From positions 558,001-622,000 of the forward strand of contig NZ_CP100350.1 in the NCBI RefSeq assembly GCF_024204685.1: DNA of 64,000 bases. The letters are read 5' to 3'. Positions within the stretch are counted from its first letter, which is position 1. Every line of letters starts with the position of its first letter. The notes under the pieces were generated by a model. It saw only the letters and a list, made by a program, of their open reading frames with translations, did no database searches and had not been told where the DNA came from. Below, in pieces: positions 9,211 through 18,300 of this stretch. This stretch comes from Gilvimarinus sp. DA14 (lineage in GTDB: Bacteria > Pseudomonadota > Gammaproteobacteria > Pseudomonadales > Cellvibrionaceae). The position numbers and the translations under genes are program-made.

Positions 9211-9927
9211 CTATTGAAAGTACTCGGGATGTTCTTTCGGCAGGGTATCTAGCACTTTATAGACTCCGCGCAAATGCAAGCTCATGGCATCTACCGCTTC
9301 GCTCACTGAACCTGCTTTAATGGCGCGAATGATGGCTCTGTGCTGGGTGAGAACGCGCTTATACTGACCGGTCATGTGCAAACTTAGGTTGCGCACCCTG
9401 TCCATATGCGCTTTCTCTTCCTCTATCATGGCCGCCACCCGGCTGTATCCGGTATGGCTTGCCAACAGCTGATGAAACTTATCGTCCAGTTCTTGAAACA
9501 ACAACGCGTCATCGGCCTCGGCGGCAAGTTTTTGCTCGGCAATAATGGCTTCTGCGGCTTTCACAGCCTGGTGGTTAGGCTTCTCTGCCAAATGGCTTAC
9601 CACAGAAACCTCTAAGGCTTCACGAATAAACCGCGCCTCGAGAATTTTTTCCATGCTCAAGCGCGATACATAGGTACCGCGCTGGGGCAGCACCTCAACA
9701 AAACCGAGATTGGCGAGTTTAATTAAGGCTTCGCGTACCGGGGTTCGGCTAACTCCGAATTTACTCGCCAGGGCCGACTCGGAAATAAGCTGGCCCGGCT
9801 CCAGCTCCATACTGACAATGGCATCGCGAATAAAGCCGTATATTTGCCCGCTGGCAGGGCGAGCATAATCGAGCTGCTTGGCATACGCGGCCGCTCTATC
9901 GAGAAATTTTATGGGCTGTTGAGTCAA
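9211..9927 (-). CDS. GntR-family regulator, FadR subfamily (FCD domain)
   Basis: Protein of 238 residues starting at TTG with AAGGAT about 9 nt upstream. Residues 25-90 form the GntR winged HTH: I-x-x-G-x-x-x-P-G-x-x-x-S-E-x-x-L-A-x-x-F-G-V-S-R-T-P-V-R-E-A-L is readily seen, followed by the G-x-V wing. Residues 95-230 are an all-helical FCD effector domain with Asp and His residues of the metal/ligand-binding pocket (for example D-x-x-F-H in the middle). Such regulators usually respond to organic acids, uronates or similar catabolic intermediates. It is convergent with the TonB receptor at 6212 and may control it through the GTATAC-centred site in front of that gene, but this is inference. 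Confidence 0.88.
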   Translation of the reverse strand: MTQQPIKFLDRAAAYAKQLDYARPASGQIYGFIRDAIVSMELEPGQLISESALASKFGVSRTPVREALIKLANLGFVEVLPQRGTYVSRLSMEKILEARFIREALEVSVVSHLAEKPNHQAVKAAEAIIAEQKLAAEADDALLFQELDDKFHQLLASHTGYSRVAAMIEEEKAHMDRVRNLSLHMTGQYKRVLTQHRAIIRAIKAGSVSEAVDAMSLHLRGVYKVLDTLPKEHPEYFQ

Positions 9928-10080
9928 AGGGGGAAATCCTTATTGGCTAATGCTGATGTTATTATTCTGGCTCACCAACATTCTAATCCATATTACCTGT
10001 GCTCGTCAGCCGCTGTAAGACCCAAGGGCCCAAGCACTTTGCAGTAATAAGCTACGCCTAGCGCACTAAGGCCTTTTACC

Positions 10081-10115
10081 AAGCGCCTGGCGCTACTTGT
10101 ATCGTCCAGGCGCTT
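10081..10115. repeat. Perfect 10-bp inverted repeat
   Basis: AAGCGCCTGG at 10081-10090 is the exact reverse complement of CCAGGCGCTT at 10106-10115, with a 15-nt spacer. No T-run follows on either strand, so it is not a typical intrinsic terminator. It lies between the start of the GntR gene and the end of the minus-strand dehydrogenase gene, and may act as a transcript 3'-end structure. Confidence 0.4.
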
Positions 10116-10198
10116 AGGCATAACGGCGCAAGCAAATGTGGCCACCCGTTTTTAAGTGGTGAGCTTCTGCCTTGGAGTGAACGTGAGTTTCACCCTCG

Positions 10199-12493
10199 CT
10201 AATCCGGACATCCCGATAGCGAATCAATCCATTCATTCAATAACGCTTGCCCTTGGGTATCCACCTGGTTGCTGCCCACGGGGGGCATTTGCTGCGCATG
10301 ATCCCGCAACGCCATACGCGCCAGCAGTATCGATGCATCACTGTCACCCGGTGCCAGCAGCATGGCATCGCTGATTCCCATATCGCCGTTCTGTGGCGGG
10401 TGGTTACATAGCTGCATTTCACTGAACGAGGTTTGCCAGCGCAAATCCATATCCACATTAGTGCCCCCGCCCGGTTGGTGGCACTGGGCGCAGTTGGTAT
10501 GAAGATAGGCTCGGGCCCGCTCTTGCAAAGACGCGCTTTGATCAGCCGGGTCGGTAAGTCTGGCATCGGTGGCGCTACCACTAAGAACACCTATGCTTTG
10601 CAGCGTGGTGATCTGGTGCCCGTTAATGCCGGTTGAGGGGTACAAAAAGCTGCTATTTAACTGTGCTGTTTCAAGCCCCAGCGCTCGTCCTGCCGCTTCG
10701 GTATGACATTGCATGCAGTCGCTGCCGCTGGGGTAGATCCAGTCTTGTCCTTGGCGCTGCCTAACCGCGCCCCCTACTACCAGCTCGGCATCTGTGCCGG
10801 CTTGATTCCAAGCGTAGGTATAACCCGCCCAGACCTGGTCGGTGTGATGTTTCAGTAATCGGGTTTCGATTAATTCGTCGTTTAAGTAAAAGTTTTTGAC
10901 TAATACGCTGCCCGGCGGAACGGCCCAGTCTTGATTGGGCTGAACGCTTAACTGCTGATTGTCGGGTAACGCTATCCAGCGTTGTTTCTGTGCGCCATCG
11001 GACCAGAAAGGCGCGGTCACACTATACGGAATTAAACCGTCGGCCGGCAGATGCGGGCTGGCGGCATTCACACAGCCGGTATCGGAAAGTTGAGCGGCAG
11101 GCGCGTTGTTGACGCCGCCGGATTGGTTGTTGTCTTGCAGCTGAAAAATACCGCCGTTAAAACTCAAAATATACAGCTCGCCCTGGTGATCTTCGGCAAA
11201 CGAGGCAATATTCTGTCCGGTATTGGCTATAAGCACTTCTTTGTCCCACCCGCCCTTATCGTTTGGCTTAAGGGCATGTAAGGGGCCTGTAACAAAATCG
11301 CCATACACATAGTGACCTTGCAGCGAGGCAATGGTCGAACCCCGGTAGCGATAGCCACCGGTAATGGATTGAAAGTCGGGTTGAGGCTCTTCGGCCACCG
11401 GGTCTGTCAGGCCGCGTGTGTCACAGTTGTTGGCAGGGTTATAGCAGTGCGCTCCTTCGCGAACTCGCCAGCCATAGTTGCCGCCGCGCTGAATGGTATT
11501 AATTTCTTCCCAGTTGCCCTGCCCCACGTCGGCCAGCCACAACTCACCCGTGGCCCGGTCGAACGACCAGCGCCAGGGGTTGCGCAGCCCCCAGGCGTAA
11601 AGTTCGGGGCAGTCGCCGCCGGCACTTTGCTTTTGTTCCATCTGCGTATCGGTATCGCACAAAAAATCGGACTGATCGGCGAATGGGTTACTGGCCGGAA
11701 TCGCGTAGGGCGAGCCGTTGTCGACATCGATACGAATCATGCTGCCCCATAAGTTGGCCGTATTCTGGGCGCGGTTGTCTGGGTCACCTGCCGAGCCACC
11801 GTCGCCAATGCTCAAGTAAAGGTAGCCATCATCGCCAAAGCCCAGGTGTCCCCCAAAGTGATTTTTAGACCGGTAGGGAGCGGTAAAACGAATAAGCTCT
11901 TGCTCGGAGTCGGGGTCAAGCGTGCCCGATGCATCGGTGCTAAAGCGCGACAGCAAGGAATCGCAACAACCGCCACCGGCCTCATCGGTTTGATAAAACA
12001 CATAAACCTCGCCATTGCTGGCAAACTGAGGATGAAACGCAAATGACAAAAGTCCCGCTTCATTAGCGCTGTCGTTTACTTGGCTGGTTAAATCGGCAAA
12101 TACACGGGTGTTACTAACGTCTGGTGTGTCGGCAAAACGAATGATCCTGCCGTTTTTTTCGGCTAAGTACCAATTCGCCGAATCGCCTGGGGGCTGGCGC
12201 ATGTCGACTGGCTGGTTAAAGTTTAGATTTGTGTATACCGGCTGTAATTTAACGCCGTATTCCGGTTGCGGCGATTGTCCGGCAAGGCAGCTGATGTTAC
12301 TGGGGCGAACGCTTAATCCCGCCGCTGCGCTTGATGCGCTACTTAACGAGCTGCTTGATGGGCTACTTGCCGAAGAATGAGAAGAGCTAGCGGAGGATTG
12401 CGCCGGCGAGCTGTTGCCATCGCCCCCATCACCTCCGCCCGAGCCTCCACAGGCAGTTACGAGTAAGCAAACCGTCAATATCTGAACTTTCAT
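10199..12493 (-). CDS. PQQ-type sugar dehydrogenase lipoprotein with C-terminal haem c domain
   Basis: Protein of 764 residues. A lipoprotein signal ends in LVTAC (acylated Cys15), followed by a Gly/Asp stretch and a serine-rich linker (about residues 27-58), so it is tethered to a membrane facing the periplasm or the surface. Residues about 75-455 are a six-bladed beta-propeller of the glucose/sorbosone dehydrogenase family (GSDH, YliI-like), with motifs such as HFGGHLGFGDDGYLYLSIGDGG and WGLRNPWRWSFD. The C-terminal ~300 residues hold two CxxCH haem motifs, CMQCH near 593-597 and CAQCH near 668-672. Electrons from sugar oxidation could therefore pass intramolecularly to haem c, which suits the ccm cluster later in the window. 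A strong AAGGAGG precedes the ATG. The sugar substrate is unknown, and PQQ use is inferred from the family. Confidence 0.82.
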   Translation of the reverse strand: MKVQILTVCLLVTACGGSGGGDGGDGNSSPAQSSASSSHSSASSPSSSSLSSASSAAAGLSVRPSNISCLAGQSPQPEYGVKLQPVYTNLNFNQPVDMRQPPGDSANWYLAEKNGRIIRFADTPDVSNTRVFADLTSQVNDSANEAGLLSFAFHPQFASNGEVYVFYQTDEAGGGCCDSLLSRFSTDASGTLDPDSEQELIRFTAPYRSKNHFGGHLGFGDDGYLYLSIGDGGSAGDPDNRAQNTANLWGSMIRIDVDNGSPYAIPASNPFADQSDFLCDTDTQMEQKQSAGGDCPELYAWGLRNPWRWSFDRATGELWLADVGQGNWEEINTIQRGGNYGWRVREGAHCYNPANNCDTRGLTDPVAEEPQPDFQSITGGYRYRGSTIASLQGHYVYGDFVTGPLHALKPNDKGGWDKEVLIANTGQNIASFAEDHQGELYILSFNGGIFQLQDNNQSGGVNNAPAAQLSDTGCVNAASPHLPADGLIPYSVTAPFWSDGAQKQRWIALPDNQQLSVQPNQDWAVPPGSVLVKNFYLNDELIETRLLKHHTDQVWAGYTYAWNQAGTDAELVVGGAVRQRQGQDWIYPSGSDCMQCHTEAAGRALGLETAQLNSSFLYPSTGINGHQITTLQSIGVLSGSATDARLTDPADQSASLQERARAYLHTNCAQCHQPGGGTNVDMDLRWQTSFSEMQLCNHPPQNGDMGISDAMLLAPGDSDASILLARMALRDHAQQMPPVGSNQVDTQGQALLNEWIDSLSGCPD

Positions 12494-12759
12494 AGCCTAG
12501 GCCTCCTTGCTATTCAGCCTACACCTAAAACCCGGCATAGCGAGTGTCTTGCGCACAAAATAATCAATATCTGCTCGCTCGCTAAGTAAACGCCAATTCG
12601 CACTGGTGTGTTAACCAACATAGAACCTGGCTACAAGGACTTTGGCATCACGCCTCACATTTGTATTACAATTTGCCACTTAAGCGCCCCACCGCATGGT
12701 AGTGTTACTGGGCCCGCGTTTATCGCTTTCTTTTTGCTGCAAATCATAAGGATAAAATC

Positions 12760-13710
12760 ATGAAAAGATTCGCCGCCGCCCTACTTACGAGCGCCCTATC
12801 CAGCCTTACATGGGCCGATAACCCCGCGATTACCGATACCTTTACCGCCGACCCCGCGCCGCTGGTTGTAGGTGATACCGTCTACGTTTACGTCGGCCAC
12901 GATCAGGCAGAACCCGACGATTTCTATACCATGCACGAGTGGCTGGTGTATTCATCTACGGACATGGTGAACTGGAAATCCCATGGTTCGCCCTTTAAAC
13001 CTACCGACTACGAGTGGTCATCGGGCTCGGCGTGGGCGTCACATACCATTGAAAAAAATGGCAAGTTTTACTGGTACACCACCTCGAGCCATAAAACCAT
13101 TAAAGGCAAGGCTATTGGTGTCGCCGTCAGCGACTCGCCCACCGGCCCCTTTAAGGATGCCCGCGGCTCGGCGCTAGTTACCAACGACATGACCACCGCC
13201 ACGGATATCTCCTGGGATGATATTGATCCCGCTGCTTATATAGATGATGACGGACAAGCCTGGCTGTTCTGGGGCAATCAAAAGGCCTACTACGCCAAGC
13301 TTAAACCCAATATGATCGAGCTGGACGGCCCGATCCACGTGATACCGGACGAACAAGTGAAGAATTTTACCGAGGCGCCCTGGATTCATAAGCGCGGCGA
13401 CCTGTACTACCTGACTTATGCGGCAGGCTTTCCCGAAAAAACGGCCTATTCGACCGCCACCAGCATCGAAGGCCCCTGGACCTACCGGGGGCTACTGGCT
13501 GAGGGCGCAGCTAACAGCAACACCATTCACCAGGGCGTAATTGACTTTAAAGGCCAGTCTTATTTCTTTTACCACACCGGGATGCGGCAGCACCCTAACA
13601 CCGGTGGCAGTTATCGTCGCTCTATGGCAATTGATTATTTGCACTATAACGACGACGGTAGCCTGCAAAAGGTTATTCAGACCACGGAAGGGGTAAAAGC
13701 GGTCAAATAG
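12760..13710 (+). CDS. Glycoside hydrolase family 43 enzyme, secreted
   Basis: Five-bladed propeller glycosidase of 316 residues with a signal peptide of about 19 residues (TWA|DN). The three family carboxylates are visible: D31 in ADPAP (general base), D156 in DDIDPA (pKa modulator) and E205 in FTEAPW (general acid). The family includes arabinofuranosidases, beta-xylosidases and arabinanases, and the exact activity cannot be told from sequence. At this length it is a single catalytic domain without a carbohydrate-binding module. AAGGA precedes the ATG. It is divergent from the sugar dehydrogenase lipoprotein, with 266 bp between the starts. It probably releases pentoses or oligosaccharides from plant or algal polysaccharide. 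Confidence 0.9.
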   Translation: MKRFAAALLTSALSSLTWADNPAITDTFTADPAPLVVGDTVYVYVGHDQAEPDDFYTMHEWLVYSSTDMVNWKSHGSPFKPTDYEWSSGSAWASHTIEKNGKFYWYTTSSHKTIKGKAIGVAVSDSPTGPFKDARGSALVTNDMTTATDISWDDIDPAAYIDDDGQAWLFWGNQKAYYAKLKPNMIELDGPIHVIPDEQVKNFTEAPWIHKRGDLYYLTYAAGFPEKTAYSTATSIEGPWTYRGLLAEGAANSNTIHQGVIDFKGQSYFFYHTGMRQHPNTGGSYRRSMAIDYLHYNDDGSLQKVIQTTEGVKAVK

Positions 13711-13715
13711 CTCTA

Positions 13716-13743
13716 AGAGGCGGGCTTTTCGCTCGCCTCTTTA
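13716..13743 (+). terminator. Probable intrinsic terminator after GH43 gene
   Basis: A 7-bp stem (AGAGGCG paired with CGCCTCT) lies 5 nt after the stop codon and is followed by a short T-containing tract. Confidence 0.6.
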
Positions 13744-13809
13744 TCTGTTTCGGGCAAAACACCTTTGGGTATCCTAAATTCAAACAAGCGACATAAACAG
13801 TTCTATTCG

Positions 13810-14202
<393 letters not shown>

Positions 14203-14259
14203 TCAAAACAAGGCAATATTTAGTTGCTTTGAGTCATGTAAAAGCTCGTAGGCTTGAAA

Positions 14260-15156
14260 TTATTTTGCCCATTTTACAAGAAACGCTAAATATCGTTGAT
14301 AGACCACTTGGGCGCCTTCAGGCGTTGATTTTTTAAGGCTGTGTTCGCCTCCTTTCACTTCATAATATTCTACGTTGTGTTCAATTTTATCCAGTTCGGC
14401 CACGAACTCTCGGCTCATATCCACAGGTACCACAGAGTCCTGATCGCCATGAGACAAAAAGAAAGGTGGGTCACCAGCGTCTAGGTAACGAGCGGGAGAC
14501 ATGGCCGCCCGAACCTGGGTTGTCGCTTTCGGATCTGAACCCGCCAGTCGTTCCAACATGGGGCTGTCGTCGTATTTCGACAATCGAAAGTCACCGATAG
14601 GTGCTGATTGAGCGGCAACGGCGTGCACCCGGGAGTCCACACCCGGGTACAATCCGTAGTCCGAAAAACCTTCGGCGTTTCCCGTTACCCCTGCCATAAC
14701 GGCTAGATAGCCGCCCGCTGAGGCACCACTGAGCAGAATCCGATCTGGATCGATGTTGTACGCCTCGGCATTGGCTTTCAAATGGCGAATAGCCAGCTTA
14801 ATGTCATCCAACTGGGCTGGAAATTTGTATTCAGGCGCAAGTCGGTACATGGCGCTTGCCGCCACAAAGCCAAGGCGGGTCGCTTTTTGAATTTGATTGT
14901 TCTTAGAGTCTTTATTCCCGGAAACGAATCCCCCTCCGTGGATAATCAGCAGAGCCGGACGAGGTTTCTGCGAACGCTTTTCAGGAAAGGCAATATTAAT
15001 GGTCAGTGGCACCCCATCGATGATTCCAATGGGGATGTCTGTTACCAAGCCTGACAATCTTTTTGTACTACTCACAGAACCGCAAGAGACTAAGCCAACA
15101 GTGATAAGCAGTAGAGTGAAATAAGTTAAAACTCGGGACAATTGCGTGTTCCTCAT
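14260..15156 (-). CDS. Alpha/beta hydrolase, esterase-like lipoprotein
   Basis: Protein of 298 residues. I start it at the ATG at 15156 because GGAG lies about 10 nt upstream and the chain then opens with a lipoprotein signal ending in LVSC (acylated Cys25). The alpha/beta hydrolase signature is complete: oxyanion loop HGGG (73-76), nucleophile elbow GASAG (S146), D240 in HGDQD, and H272 in GGEHS. This resembles the BD-FAE/acetyl-esterase group, in which feruloyl or acetyl groups are removed from xylan. With the GH43 enzyme nearby, deacetylation of hemicellulose is a reasonable guess, but general carboxylesterase activity cannot be excluded. Confidence 0.82.
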   Translation of the reverse strand: MRNTQLSRVLTYFTLLLITVGLVSCGSVSSTKRLSGLVTDIPIGIIDGVPLTINIAFPEKRSQKPRPALLIIHGGGFVSGNKDSKNNQIQKATRLGFVAASAMYRLAPEYKFPAQLDDIKLAIRHLKANAEAYNIDPDRILLSGASAGGYLAVMAGVTGNAEGFSDYGLYPGVDSRVHAVAAQSAPIGDFRLSKYDDSPMLERLAGSDPKATTQVRAAMSPARYLDAGDPPFFLSHGDQDSVVPVDMSREFVAELDKIEHNVEYYEVKGGEHSLKKSTPEGAQVVYQRYLAFLVKWAK

Positions 15157-15355
15157 AGCAACCACTCCGCTAGGTTTGCATAATGGCAAAACATAATATT
15201 AGCGAATATCAATGCTTTCACCAGCAGGCTTGTTAACAATTCGGTAATTTAGATGTCGAAACCGCTAACGTTTTTGACTGCCTACTCCCAAAAACTCTTG
15301 TCCGATCTCAATACCGTTATATTTCACTAAGGTTGGTATGGTGGCAATTGTCGGA

Positions 15356-18300
15356 CTAGCCATTGAATATCTCTTGCAAAAACTGCCCCGTCAATGACCG
15401 CTTGCGCTTAATCACCGTCGCCGGTGTGCCTTGCGCGACGACCTTACCGCCACCGGAACCACCTTCCGGTCCCATATCGATAATCCAGTCGGCCTCGGCC
15501 ACGACATCCAGATTGTGCTCAATCACCAATACGGAGTTACCCGCATCCACCAGTCTGTGCAGAACGTGTAGTAGCTTATCGACATCGGCCATATGCAGCC
15601 CCACGGTGGGTTCGTCCAGCACATACAGGTTGTGCTGGTTGACGCGCCCTTTGGCATCTTCCGGGGTCATTTTGGCTTTGGCCAGCTCCGCCACCAGCTT
15701 AATGCGCTGGGCTTCACCGCCGCTTAGCGTTGGGCTCTGTTGCCCAAGGGTCAGATAACCCAAGCCCACGTCTTGCAGTAAACAAAGCGCATGATGCACT
15801 TTACTGATCGGTTTAAAAAACTCGGCCGCTTCATCGATGTTCATGGCCAGCACATCGCCAATGTGTTTGCCTTTGTAGCGCACGCTCAGGGTTTCATCGT
15901 TAAAGCGCCAGCCGTGACACACATCGCAGGGCACGCGCACATCGGGGAGAAAATTCATTTCGATTTTCTGCATCCCCTGCCCGCCGCAGGCATTACAGCG
16001 GCCGTCACCGGCGTTGAAGGAAAAGCGCGCGGGGGTGTATCCGCGCAAGCGCGCGTCCACGGTACCGGCAAACAGTTTACGGATTGCATCCCAGATGCCG
16101 ATATAAGTCGCCGGACAAGAGCGTGGGGTTTTGCCGATGGGAGTTTGGTCGACTTCCAAAATGCGGTCAATGCCTTCCCAGCCGGTGATGTTATCGGCGC
16201 CCTGCCAGCGCTGTGTTTTCTTGCGTTTATTGGCAATCGCGGTTTTCACGTTGGGATAGAGCACGCCGCGCACCAGGGTACTTTTGCCGCTGCCGCTGAC
16301 ACCGGTAATAGCGACCAGCTGATGCAGGGGCACCGAGACATTGACACTTTTTAGGTTGTTTTGCGTTGCACCCTCCACGGTAAGCGCTTCTTTTTCCCAC
16401 AGAGCGCGCATTTCGGGGTTGCGCAATTCAGGCATAGGGTGGCGCAAGGGGTTGGCCAGCATTTGCCCGGTGAGCGACTGCTTGTTTTTCATAAGCATGG
16501 CGACGCTGCCCTCGCCCACCACCTTGCCGCCGTTAACCCCGGCGCGGGGGCCAATATCGATAATATGATCTGCCTCGCGCATGGTGTCTTCGTCGTGCTC
16601 TACTACCAGTACAGTATTGCCTTGCTGCTGCAACTCGCGCAGGGTTTGCAACAGCTGGCGATTATCGCGGGTATGTAGACCGATGGTGGGTTCATCCAGC
16701 ACATAGCACACGCCCTGCAAGCTGGAACCCAGTTGCGCGGCCAAGCGAATACGCTGGGCCTCGCCGCCACTTAAGGTGGGCGCGGCGCGATCCAGGGTTA
16801 AATAATTCAGCCCAACCTTCTGCAAAAAGTGCAGCCGGTTTTGCATTTCACTAAGCAGGTCGCGAGCGATGGCCTGCTCGGACTTTTTCAGTGTCAGCTT
16901 GCCAAACCATTTCTCAGCATCGTCCACCGGCTGGGCCGCCAGCTGGGCGATAGAACGGTCGTGAAAGCGCACCGCCAGCGCGGTAGGGTTTAAGCGCTGT
17001 CCGTCGCACTTGGGGCACACGGTTTCCGTGTCGTCCTCTTCCGGTTGCCAGGTGTTTTCTTCACCGGTTTGTTCTTCATCAAACCCTTTTAACTTAACGC
17101 CCGTGCCAAAACAGCCTTCGCACCAACCGTGTTTAGAGTTATAGGAAAACAGGCGCGGGTCCAGCTCGGGAAAGCCGCAGCCGCAGCTGGGACACGCCCT
17201 TTGGGTAGAAAATAAACGCTCTTTGCTCTTACCCGCGGGGGCAATAACAACCACACCATTCCCCAGGCTTAGGGTTTGCTCCAGCGCCTGCATAAGTTCG
17301 CTGCTGTTTTGCGGCGTTACGTTAATCGTGGCAAATGGCAGTTCAATATCGTGTTCTTTGTACCGATCGAGCGCGGGCCAGTTGTCCGTGGGTTGGTAGT
17401 GGCCGTCCACTCGCAATTGCGAAAAGCCTTTTTCCGCCGCCCACTGCGCCAACTCGCGGTAGATGCCCTTGCGCGCCACCACCATGGGCGCCAGTAAAGT
17501 GACTTCTTTGCCGCGATAGTCTTTTTGCACCCGCGCCATAATGGCATCCGCCGTTTGCGGTTCGATGGGCACATCGCAGCTGGGGCAATGCTGCACACCT
17601 AATTTAACGAACATTAAGCGCAGGTAGTGATAAATTTCGGTCAGGGTCGCCACGGTACTTTTGCGTCCGCCGCGACTGGTGCGTTGCTCAATGGCCACCG
17701 CCGGAGGAATGCCGTAAATGGCGTCCACATCCGGGCGCGAGGCGGGCTGCACAAACTGGCGGGCGTAGGCGTTGAGTGATTCCAGGTAGCGGCGCTGACC
17801 TTCGCCAAAAATTAAATCGAACGCTAGGGTACTTTTACCACTGCCGCTCACGCCGGAAATAACCGTGAGCTTATCGCGCGGAATGGTCACGTCAATATTT
17901 TTTAGGTTGTGTTCGCGGGCGTGGTGCACACTGATCACGTTAGCGGCTTTTTTCGATGCTGCTCTGGCGTTTGCTTCGGACAGCGGTGAGCCTTTTGAAA
18001 GGGTTTTTACGTAATCATTCAGGGCTTTGGCAGTGTAACCCGTGCCCTGCTGCATCACCTCAATGGGTGTGCCCTGGGTAATCAGCTCGCCGCCGGCATC
18101 GCCTCCCTCGGGGCCGATGTCGATCATCCAGTCGGCGGCACGAATGACATCCAGGTTGTGCTCGATAATCAGCAGCGAATGCCCGGCCGCCTGCAGCTGC
18201 CGGAACGCCTGCATAAGCGTGGCGATATCGGAAAAATGTAACCCCGTGGTAGGCTCGTCGAACATAAACAAAATATGGTCGCGGTCTTTCCCTTTGCTGG

